Origin: Chloroflexota bacterium
GTDB taxonomy: Bacteria; Chloroflexota; Chloroflexia; QHBQ01; JADMIH01
Direction: 5' to 3'
Assembly: GCA_015478675.1 (NCBI GenBank)
Contig: JADMIH010000207.1
Span: 1-6,439, forward strand
DNA: 6,439 nucleotides
This document shows positions 1 through 5,130 of the stretch, one piece after another (the first letter of the stretch is position 1; every line of letters begins with the position of its first letter). The position numbers were made by a program, and so were the translations under genes. The notes below the pieces were generated by a model. The model saw nothing but the letters and a program-made list of their open reading frames with translations. It was not told where the DNA came from and searched no databases.

Positions 1-55
1 TGTACAAGGCCGCAGAGTAACTGCTCAGGGTAGGCTTGTTGAAAGCGTCTTTCCA

Positions 56-112
56 TTCGGGCTTGGCGGCCCGAAGGGTAAGTTATGAATTACCCTGAAC
101 GCTTACCAAGCG
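56..112. repeat. Three consecutive short hairpins upstream of fabF
   Basis: Three perfect inverted repeats lie nearly end to end. TTCGGGC (56-62) pairs with GCCCGAA (69-75) across a 6-base loop. AGGGTAA (75-81) pairs with TTACCCT (90-96) across 8 bases. CGCTT (100-104) pairs with AAGCG (108-112) across 3 bases. No T-run follows the first stem, so it is not a classical intrinsic terminator. The array lies before the fabF promoter boxes, so it belongs either to the 3' end of an upstream transcript or to a protein-binding DNA region. The inverted repeats are read directly; any role is inferred. Confidence 0.5.
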
Positions 113-128
113 TCCCGTGCTCCTCTCA

Positions 129-150
129 TGGTATAATCTACATGTATAAT
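129..150 (+). promoter_or_regulatory. Tandem TATAAT -10 boxes of the fabF promoter
   Basis: Two perfect TATAAT hexamers occur 13 bases apart, at 132-137 and 145-150. The first is preceded by TG at 129-130 with one base between, which is the extended -10 form (TGnTATAAT) that can work without a good -35. No convincing TTGACA-like box sits 16-18 bases upstream of either one. Predicted starts near 144 and 157 would give leaders of about 35-47 bases before the fabF ATG. Nothing else between here and the gene looks like a promoter. Confidence 0.7.
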
Positions 151-180
151 AGCTAATCACCAATCGTCGGTAACAACAAC

Positions 181-185
181 GGAGG
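181..185 (+). promoter_or_regulatory. Ribosome binding site of fabF
   Basis: GGAGG ends five bases before the ATG at 191. This spacing is short but good, and it fixes the fabF start. The encoded N-terminus also runs straight into the first conserved strand of the ketosynthase fold, so there is no reason to look for a later start. Confidence 0.85.
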
Positions 186-190
186 AACGG

Positions 191-1441
191 ATGGGCGTAA
201 CGCGACGCAGAGTCGTAATTACAGGCATGGGCGCTGTGTCGCCGTTGGGCAACGATGTGGAAAGCTCATGGCGCTCGGCTATCGAAGGACGTTCAGGCGC
301 GGGGCCTATCACGCGCTTCGATCCATCCCAGTATGAGACGAAAATCGCCGCCGAAGTGAAAGACTTCAACCCTGAGCTATATGTCCCTGCCAAGGAGCTG
401 CGGCGCATGGACCGCTTTATCCATTACGCCATAGCCGTCTGCAAGCAGGCTGCTGAACAAGCACATCTCGAGGTTACAGAGGAAAATGCTGAGGACATAG
501 GCGTATTGGTAGGTTCGGGAATCGGAGGTATCGAAACCCTTACCGAGGCTGTGCTCACTATCCGCGACAAAGGCCCCAGCAAAGTAAGCCCTTTCACCAT
601 CCCAATGCTACTTACAGACCTGGCAGCCGGTCAGGTCTCCATCCAGATGGGGTTGAAGGGGCCTAACTACGCAGTGGTCTCTGCCTGCTCCTCATCGGCG
701 CACGCCATCGGCGAGGCTGCTGAGATAATCAGGCGCGGGCAGGCCAAAGCTATGTTTGCCGGGGGATCGGAAGCGACCGTTTGCTCAGTGGGCCTTGCCA
801 CCTTTGGAGCTATGCGCGCTCTTTCTACCCGTAATGACGAGCCACAGAAGGCTTCGCGCCCTTTCGATAAGCTGCGCGATGGCTTCGTACTCGGCGAAGG
901 CGCGGCTGCGGTGCTCCTGGAGGACCTTGACTTCGCCCAGGCACGAGGAGCGACTATACTGGCTGAAGTGGTAGGTTATGCCGCGACTGCCGATGCTAAC
1001 CATGTTACCGCGCCAGCCGAAGGTGGGGCAGGGGCGGCGCGGGCAATGACGCTGGCTATGAAAGATGCAGGCGTGGGACCGCAGGATATAGATTACATAA
1101 ACGCCCATGGTACAGGCACGCCTCTCAACGAGAAGTACGAAACTATGGCTATAAAGAAGGCCTTCGGCGATCAGGCGTACAGGGTCCCTCTGTCGTCTAC
1201 CAAGAGCATGACGGGGCATATGCTCGGCGCGGCGGGGGCAATAGAGGCGATCTTCTGCATCAAGGCTATACAAGACAGCGTAGTTCCACCCACCATCAAC
1301 CAGGAAGTGCCCGACCCCGACTGCGACCTCGATAATGTCCCAAACGAAGCGCGCAAGGTCAACGTTCGCCGCGCTATGTCGAATAGCATGGGCTTTGGGG
1401 GGCACAATGCGGTGTTAATTGTAGAGCGTTTCGAGGGGTAA
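191..1441 (+). CDS. fabF: Beta-ketoacyl-[acyl-carrier-protein] synthase II (FabF)
   Basis: This cytoplasmic thiolase-fold condensing enzyme of type II fatty-acid synthesis joins malonyl-ACP to a growing acyl-ACP, releasing CO2. At 416 residues it is normal FabF length. The N-terminus shows the family strand VVITGMGAVSPLG (8-20). Catalytic residues are all visible: nucleophile C166 in SACSSS, H306 in NAHGTGTP, K338 in STKSMTGH and H343. The C-terminal gate GFGG lies at 401-404 within NSMGFGGHN. The residue numbers run three above the E. coli FabF triad (C163, H303, H340), which supports the alignment. HGTGTP replaces the more usual HGTSTP, as in many polyketide-type ketosynthases, but the length and the MTGHMLGAAGAIEA block fit FabF better than a polyketide enzyme. 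FabB or a secondary-metabolism KS is less likely, since no acyltransferase or second KS is adjacent. It is transcribed alone from the tandem -10 boxes and faces the ligase operon convergently. Confidence 0.95.
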   Translation: MGVTRRRVVITGMGAVSPLGNDVESSWRSAIEGRSGAGPITRFDPSQYETKIAAEVKDFNPELYVPAKELRRMDRFIHYAIAVCKQAAEQAHLEVTEENAEDIGVLVGSGIGGIETLTEAVLTIRDKGPSKVSPFTIPMLLTDLAAGQVSIQMGLKGPNYAVVSACSSSAHAIGEAAEIIRRGQAKAMFAGGSEATVCSVGLATFGAMRALSTRNDEPQKASRPFDKLRDGFVLGEGAAAVLLEDLDFAQARGATILAEVVGYAATADANHVTAPAEGGAGAARAMTLAMKDAGVGPQDIDYINAHGTGTPLNEKYETMAIKKAFGDQAYRVPLSSTKSMTGHMLGAAGAIEAIFCIKAIQDSVVPPTINQEVPDPDCDLDNVPNEARKVNVRRAMSNSMGFGGHNAVLIVERFEG

Positions 1442-1463
1442 AGAGCGCCCCTCGTGCGCGCTC
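1432..1463 (+). terminator. Overlapping hairpins at the fabF stop, possible terminator
   Basis: CGAGGGG (1432-1438) pairs with CCCCTCG (1448-1454) across a 9-base loop that holds the TAA stop. A second stem, GAGCGC (1443-1448) with GCGCTC (1458-1463), overlaps it and cannot form at the same time. No T-tract follows, so intrinsic termination would be weak. The position between convergent genes makes a transcription-end role plausible but not shown. Confidence 0.35.
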
Positions 1464-1497
1464 CTGGTTGCAAATCATCTCAAAGCTGGGATTCGCC

Positions 1498-1528
1498 ACC
1501 GCGCTAAGCTACCGCGCTAAGCTACCGC
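1498..1528. repeat. 13-bp tandem repeat in the convergent spacer
   Basis: The unit ACCGCGCTAAGCT occurs twice exactly (1498-1510 and 1511-1523) and is followed by a partial third copy, ACCGC (1524-1528). It sits in the 155-base spacer between the 3' ends of fabF and the ligase gene. The rest of the spacer holds only the fabF-proximal hairpins and a weak AAAAC/GTTTT inverted repeat at 1539-1556. I see no ORF in it and no clear terminator for the minus-strand operon. Confidence 0.85.
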
Positions 1529-1596
1529 CGCACTATGTAAAACGTAATTGAGTTTTCCGCAGGAAGCAGTCTTACGAGATAATTCACGTCACTCTG

Positions 1597-3306
1597 CTAG
1601 CCTTCAGCTATGGCGCGCACGTCTTCAACAGTGTTGGCATCTTCTGGCCGCTTATCGGGCCGCAGGCGCACTATGCGTGGGAAGCGCAAGGCGTAGCCGC
1701 TCCTGTGTCGGGCGCTGGGCTGAACCTTGTCGAAGGCCACCTCGATCACCAGCTCAGGCTCCACCAACCTCACCCTGCCAAAGTCACGCAGCGTATGCTC
1801 CTTGAACCACTCGGTCATCTCAGTAATCTCTGCGTCGGTCAGCCCGGAATAGGCCTTGCCTACATTGAGCAGGTGGCCGTCCGGTCCAAGCACCGCGAAA
1901 GTGTAATCCGAGAGCATATTATGCCTCTTGCCATTGCCCCACTCCACCGCTGTTACGACTACATCAAGAGTAGCAAGCGCCTTTTTTACCTTCAGCCACG
2001 ACTTACCTCTCTTCCCCGGTGAATATACAGAGCCGGGCATCTTCACCATCAGCCCCTCGTTGCCCCGCTCCCGTGCTGCATCAAAGATCGAATCCAGCAG
2101 GTGGCTCTCATCCCCAGCCGGCTCGACTAGCCCGCTGAGGGGTACAAGCTCCCCTGGCGCTTTTACCAGCGGAGGCACAAGCTCAAGCCCTCTTAGCAGC
2201 TCCTTGCGATGCGCCAGCGCCTCGTCCATCTGCACCACGCCGTCAAGGTAAAGCAGGTCGAAGACCATACAGGCAACCGGCACTTCTGTGAGAAGCTCTT
2301 CCGACACTGTTTTACGCCCAAGCCGCTTCTGCAACACGCTGAAGGAGAGACACCGCCCCTCCGATTCCGAATAAGCCACTATCTCGCCGTCCACTATAAA
2401 ATCGTGTGGTATAGATAGCGCAGCCTGCGCCACTTCTGGGAAACGATGCGTAACGGGGTCAAGGGAGCGAGAATAGATTTCGACACGCTCGCCTCCTTTG
2501 TGTAACTGAGCGCGCACACCGTCGTACTTATCCTCTATATATACATAGCTCTCGCCTCGATTGCTCCCCTCAACCAGTATGTCGACGGGCTTCTCGGCTG
2601 GGGTGGCAAGCATAAACTTGAGGGGGTGAAAGAGGCGCATGCGGGCATCTTCTGTGCATCCATGGCGCACCGCGAGTGCAGTCTCGCCTATGTCGCCGGT
2701 GAGCATATTCACCCTCTGCACTTCTTCTACCTTGAGGCCGTACATCCGGGCCAGAGCTTCCTCCACGAGCGACTCTTTCAAGCCCATACGCATGTCGCCC
2801 GTGACTAGCTTTGTAATGTAACGCCCTTCCTCCGGCGTAGCAAGCGCCAGCAAATCACGCAACAGCCCAGCTTTATGACCTGCGCCCCTGGTACTCGCTA
2901 TCTTGTCGAAGGCGGCGATAGCCGAACCAAGAGTAAGAGGCTTACTTGATGCATCGGGCCGGGGCAAAATCTGCCCTGCCACGTCTCCTATGTCGCCCAG
3001 GCGCACTGCCAGCGCGCCATATTCCTCAGGGCTGACGCCGGAAAGGGCAATCAACACGCTCGAGGCCGCGCTAAAGCCTATATTTAGTGTGCGCTCATCA
3101 GAAGACGGGAAGGGGTGGCCGGAGAGGAAGCGGCAAGCTATCGCCAGGTCCTCATCGCTTAGAGAGGCAAAATATCGGGCGAGTATCGCCAGCTTCTCTA
3201 ACCGCTTGCTTGTCCCACTGAGCGCGCCGGCGACGGAAGCAAAGTGGGCAAAAGGCGTTGACTGCAATGCATCGTGCGTGCCGGGCGCAACAGGTTCACT
3301 ATTCAT
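1597..3306 (-). CDS. lig: ATP-dependent DNA ligase (archaeal/LigB type)
   Basis: This enzyme seals nicks in duplex DNA through a covalent lysyl-AMP intermediate. Counting from ATG 3306 (569 residues), the N-terminal DNA-binding domain spans about 20-200 and carries the helix block ITKLVTGDMRMGLKE (164-178). The adenylation domain spans about 230-440: motif I KYDGVR (260-265, nucleophile K260), YSRS (278-281), VDGEI with E308, VFDLLYLDG (348-356), NEGLMVK (416-422) and SWLKVKK (436-442). The OB domain ends with motif VI RFPRIVRLRPDK (541-552). All motifs are intact, and the length fits archaeal ligases and actinobacterial LigB. No Ku, polymerase or nuclease domain is present, so this is not LigD. 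Start choice: TTG at 3309 and ATG at 3306 are adjacent. The weak AGGAAG (3325 to 3320), which overlaps the upstream stop, spaces better to TTG. It is the last gene of the minus operon, 14-17 bases after its neighbour. A separate NAD-dependent LigA presumably handles replication. Confidence 0.95.
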   Translation of the reverse strand: MNSEPVAPGTHDALQSTPFAHFASVAGALSGTSKRLEKLAILARYFASLSDEDLAIACRFLSGHPFPSSDERTLNIGFSAASSVLIALSGVSPEEYGALAVRLGDIGDVAGQILPRPDASSKPLTLGSAIAAFDKIASTRGAGHKAGLLRDLLALATPEEGRYITKLVTGDMRMGLKESLVEEALARMYGLKVEEVQRVNMLTGDIGETALAVRHGCTEDARMRLFHPLKFMLATPAEKPVDILVEGSNRGESYVYIEDKYDGVRAQLHKGGERVEIYSRSLDPVTHRFPEVAQAALSIPHDFIVDGEIVAYSESEGRCLSFSVLQKRLGRKTVSEELLTEVPVACMVFDLLYLDGVVQMDEALAHRKELLRGLELVPPLVKAPGELVPLSGLVEPAGDESHLLDSIFDAARERGNEGLMVKMPGSVYSPGKRGKSWLKVKKALATLDVVVTAVEWGNGKRHNMLSDYTFAVLGPDGHLLNVGKAYSGLTDAEITEMTEWFKEHTLRDFGRVRLVEPELVIEVAFDKVQPSARHRSGYALRFPRIVRLRPDKRPEDANTVEDVRAIAEG

Positions 3307-3323
3307 CAAGTTAGAGCTGCTTC

Positions 3324-4187
3324 CTAGCGAATCTTCTGCCCGCCATTTGCCGTCAGCACACGCTCAACGGCGTCGTGAGTCAGTTCGTCTGTACGCACGC
3401 TTACCAGAGTTTGGCCTTGCTGGATCTGGGCAGCGTAGTCGCGGGCGTATTCCTCCGGCACCCCTATCGCGGAGAGCGCGCCAACTACGCCGCCCGTCGC
3501 ACCACCTGCGATAATGCCACCAAGAGCAACCGCAAGAGGCCCCGCGGCAATAAAAGGCCCAACCCCGGGTATAGCCAACGCCGCAAGCCCCGCCAGCAAG
3601 CCCGCCACGCTACCTAGCTCCACACCGGCGAGTGCGTTTCCGGGCGTACCTGTGCTTGTCTTCATCGCCTCCTGTACATCGCTTCCCGCCCTGCCTGCCT
3701 CCGGTGAGTCCGGGTTAATGCCGCCTGGGGAGTCTGGAAAGTCGGTATATATATCTTCGCTGGCGTTGGTTTCGGCCTCGTTGCGGCGTACCTCATCGCT
3801 ATCGCGCGACAGCCCCAGGCGGTCCGAGCCGCCAAGTGGCTCATCAGGGGGCACTTCGACATCCGTGACAACAGGCATTGGCGAGCCTGTCATAGCAGCA
3901 TCAGTGGTAGGCAAATCTTCATCATTAGGAAGCTCTTCGGAGGCGCGGTAGGCCAGCCCCTCGTCCTCTATCTGCTCACGTGCGACGCCTGCCTCACTCA
4001 CTCCTGCCCCATGCTGGCGGTCTTCGTCGCGTGAAATGACCGAGATGCTCTCTGCTCTTATCCCAATGTCATGCAGCTCGCGGATAGCGCCTTGCGCCGA
4101 CCCCACGTCTGGAAAGAGGGCACTGATTACAGGCTCTGTTGCTTTTGAGGTCCCTTCTATCTTCCCCGAATAGTTGCCCTTATCCAT
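3324..4187 (-). CDS. General-stress-type glycine-zipper protein with acidic insert
   Basis: This 287-residue protein reads in three parts. Residues 18-52 form a small alpha/beta unit (VISALFPDVGSAQGAIRELH, then ISVISRD) like the N-terminus of YflT/GSP17M-type general stress proteins. Residues 53-185 are an acidic, Pro/Ser/Gly-rich stretch with no hydrophobic core, probably disordered. Residues 186-242 are glycine- and alanine-rich and hydrophobic (for example GSVAGLLAGLAALAIPGVGP, then GGIIAGGATGGVVGALSAIG), resembling a glycine zipper or membrane-inserting hairpin. Residues 243-287 start GVPEEYARDYAAQIQQG and form a second alpha/beta unit. As I recall the family, usual members join the first unit to the glycine block with a much shorter linker, so the insert is notable. 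The ATG overlaps the upstream TAA by one base (TAATG), and GGAGGA (4202 to 4197) lies nine bases upstream, so translation is probably coupled. The biochemical role is unknown; stress association is inferred from the family. Confidence 0.75.
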   Translation of the reverse strand: MDKGNYSGKIEGTSKATEPVISALFPDVGSAQGAIRELHDIGIRAESISVISRDEDRQHGAGVSEAGVAREQIEDEGLAYRASEELPNDEDLPTTDAAMTGSPMPVVTDVEVPPDEPLGGSDRLGLSRDSDEVRRNEAETNASEDIYTDFPDSPGGINPDSPEAGRAGSDVQEAMKTSTGTPGNALAGVELGSVAGLLAGLAALAIPGVGPFIAAGPLAVALGGIIAGGATGGVVGALSAIGVPEEYARDYAAQIQQGQTLVSVRTDELTHDAVERVLTANGGQKIR

Positions 4188-4861
4188 TATCTATCGTCCT
4201 CCGGCGGAAGGTTGAGCATACCGGGCGCGAGCCGGTCCATCTCAGACTCCTCTACGGGCCTGTGCATCTCCTGCCGCTCGTATATGTCTTCCTCTATATC
4301 ATGCCCAACCGATGACAAGCCTGAGCGCGACTCGCCTGCGGATGCTTGATCCGCGGCACTATCTTCCGCACGGTCAGCGCGCCCTGCCAGTGACAAGGAC
4401 CCACCTTGTGTCATGCCTATAAAATCTTCCTCGACTCCCGTAATCTCCTTGCTCTCAACAGCTTCGTTAAGACGATCATTCGGCCAATTAGGGCGGCCCG
4501 AATCCTTCTCTTCCCATTCCTGCGGCCTGCCGCCGTCAGGGGGCTGGTCGGCGTACACCTGCGCGTCTGCTCGGCGCAGATATTCCTCCTCGGCGGCCTC
4601 ACGAGCTCGCAGCATGTCGGCGGTAGACGTCTGCCCCTTCTCCTCGCTGATGGTTTCGCTGAGTGCAGGGTTAGCATCGCCCGGGGTCTCATTAATTGAT
4701 TGTATCGATGGTTTGGGAGTTGTCAACCGCTGCTCGCTTGTCTCAGTTGGCGATGGCACCGCATCGGAGCTACTTTGTACTATCGTATCCTTGCCCGGCG
4801 CGTCGTACCCCTGGTAGCTGTCGCCGCCCTTCTTGCCCTGGCCTTCTTGCTGGTTATCCAT
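4187..4861 (-). CDS. Acidic, intrinsically disordered hydrophilic protein, function unknown
   Basis: This is a 224-residue protein that I do not recognise by family. It has no signal peptide, no membrane segment and no cysteine. It is rich in Glu, Asp, Ser, Gly, Pro and Gln, with about 20 glycines by my count (near 9%). That composition resembles hydrophilins and other desiccation-type disordered proteins, though this is composition and not homology. One possible amphipathic helix runs at about 82-103 (DMLRAREAAEEEYLRRADAQ). The tail repeats acidic clusters (EEDIYERQE near 190-198, PPEDDR at the end), and the short string EDIY also occurs in the acidic insert of the next protein. The start is set by AGGAGG six bases upstream of ATG 4861. 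An upstream TTG at 4912 would bury that site inside the coding region and is rejected. It is first in the three-gene minus operon. The name cannot go beyond hypothetical. Confidence 0.7.
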   Translation of the reverse strand: MDNQQEGQGKKGGDSYQGYDAPGKDTIVQSSSDAVPSPTETSEQRLTTPKPSIQSINETPGDANPALSETISEEKGQTSTADMLRAREAAEEEYLRRADAQVYADQPPDGGRPQEWEEKDSGRPNWPNDRLNEAVESKEITGVEEDFIGMTQGGSLSLAGRADRAEDSAADQASAGESRSGLSSVGHDIEEDIYERQEMHRPVEESEMDRLAPGMLNLPPEDDR

Positions 4862-4866
4862 TATGG

Positions 4867-4872
4867 TCCTCC
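4867..4872 (-). promoter_or_regulatory. Ribosome binding site of the minus-strand operon
   Basis: On the minus strand a perfect AGGAGG is followed by six bases (ACCATA) and ATG at 4861. This is the strongest ribosome binding site in the window. It decides the start of the 224-residue protein against the longer reading frame that begins with TTG at 4912. Confidence 0.9.
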
Positions 4873-4879
4873 TGACAAA

Positions 4880-4957
4880 GGCAGCATGTGAAAGGCTGCC
4901 GGTAACGCACAAAAGAGAGCCGTGCGACCCCCGGCGAAAGCCGGTAAAGGCCTCTTT
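4880..4957 (-). promoter_or_regulatory. Structured leader of the stress/ligase operon, possible RNA switch
   Basis: Read on the minus strand, the leader can fold as two hairpins. The first has an outer stem AAAGAG-GGC (4957-4949) with GCC-A-CTCTTT (4921-4912, one bulged base) and an inner CCGGC-TTTC-GCCGG (4944-4931). The second is GGCAGC (4900-4895) with GCTGCC (4885-4880), followed by TTTGTC and ending seven bases before the ribosome site. A competing fold pairs CGCAC (4926-4922) with GTGCG (4910-4906) and GCCGG (4935-4931) with CCGGC (4902-4898), which would break both hairpins. This is the geometry of an attenuator or riboswitch. I do not recognise a known riboswitch consensus. The complementarities are read directly; switching is inference. 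Confidence 0.4.
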
Positions 4958-4965
4958 AATGTTGC

Positions 4966-4992
4966 AAGATATGTGCCTTGCGCGGGGACAAG
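4966..4992 (-). promoter_or_regulatory. Weak candidate promoter of the minus operon
   Basis: On the minus strand, CTTGTC (4992-4987) and TATCTT (4971-4966) are separated by 15 bases. The -10 matches four of six consensus positions and the spacing is short, so the call is weak. In its favour, the predicted start near 4959 would place the structured leader exactly at the 5' end of the transcript. No better minus-strand pair was found between 4960 and 5060. Confidence 0.25.
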
Positions 4993-5033
4993 CGATGCCC
5001 GTCGTTATGATGGCGAGCGCTATTACCCCTCCC

Positions 5034-5063
5034 CTGACGACTGCCCACCTGATAGACTATAAT
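5034..5063 (+). promoter_or_regulatory. Sigma70-type promoter of the nucleotidyltransferase gene
   Basis: CTGACG (5034-5039, four of six matches to TTGACA) is followed by 18 bases and a perfect TATAAT at 5058-5063. Transcription would start near 5070, giving a 5'UTR of about 60 bases. It is divergent from the minus operon, whose candidate promoter lies 40-100 bases away, so regulators bound here could affect both. Confidence 0.7.
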
Positions 5064-5071
5064 AGGCGAGA

Positions 5072-5090
5072 CGCATCCTGCGCGGGTGCG
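5072..5090 (+). other. 5'UTR hairpin of the nucleotidyltransferase mRNA
   Basis: CGCATCC (5072-5078) can pair with GGGTGCG (5084-5090) across the loop TGCGC. This makes seven pairs, one of them U-G. It would lie at the very 5' end of the predicted transcript, where such stems often protect mRNA from decay. No terminator or ribosome-site overlap is evident. Confidence 0.4.
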
Positions 5091-5121
5091 ACACTGTACT
5101 CGTAACTCACAAAGACAACAA

Positions 5122-5127
5122 GAGGAG
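5122..5127 (+). promoter_or_regulatory. Ribosome binding site of the nucleotidyltransferase
   Basis: GAGGAG ends three bases before ATG 5131. The spacing is short, but GAGG alone gives five. It supports the ATG against an upstream in-frame GTG at 5086, which lies inside the 5'UTR hairpin and would add 15 residues (MRHCTRNSQRQQEEK) before the conserved MKVIIPAAG start. Confidence 0.8.
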
Positions 5128-5130
5128 AAA

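Noticed and set aside
1..20. Possible tail of an upstream gene (frame ending YKAAE and TAA at 18-20), or a 28-codon frame ending at 86-88
   Set aside because: Too short to identify, and two frames are equally possible.
1..56. Minus-strand open frame from ATG 56 running to the window edge (MERRFQQAYPEQ...)
   Set aside because: No Shine-Dalgarno site, only 18 codons visible, and it lies in the hairpin region before fabF.
785..1405. 206-residue open frame on the minus strand inside fabF
   Set aside because: It is antisense to a well-conserved gene, has no recognisable motif, and arises from codon bias.
1539..1556. AAAAC/GTTTT inverted repeat as a terminator for the ligase operon
   Set aside because: Only five A/T-rich pairs with no GC-rich stem, too weak to call.
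2903..3514. 203-residue plus-strand frame across the ligase start and the stress gene end
   Set aside because: It spans two confident minus genes and looks like low-complexity Arg/Ser/Pro shadow sequence.
4700..4891. Plus-strand frame with a hydrophobic stretch that could pass for a membrane peptide
   Set aside because: It is antisense to the start of the disordered protein and its ribosome site, with no binding site of its own.
4912..4957. Known riboswitch classes (cyclic di-GMP type I, cyclic di-AMP, fluoride) considered for the GAAA-capped stem
   Set aside because: The conserved cores I remember for these classes do not match either strand, so no class name is given.
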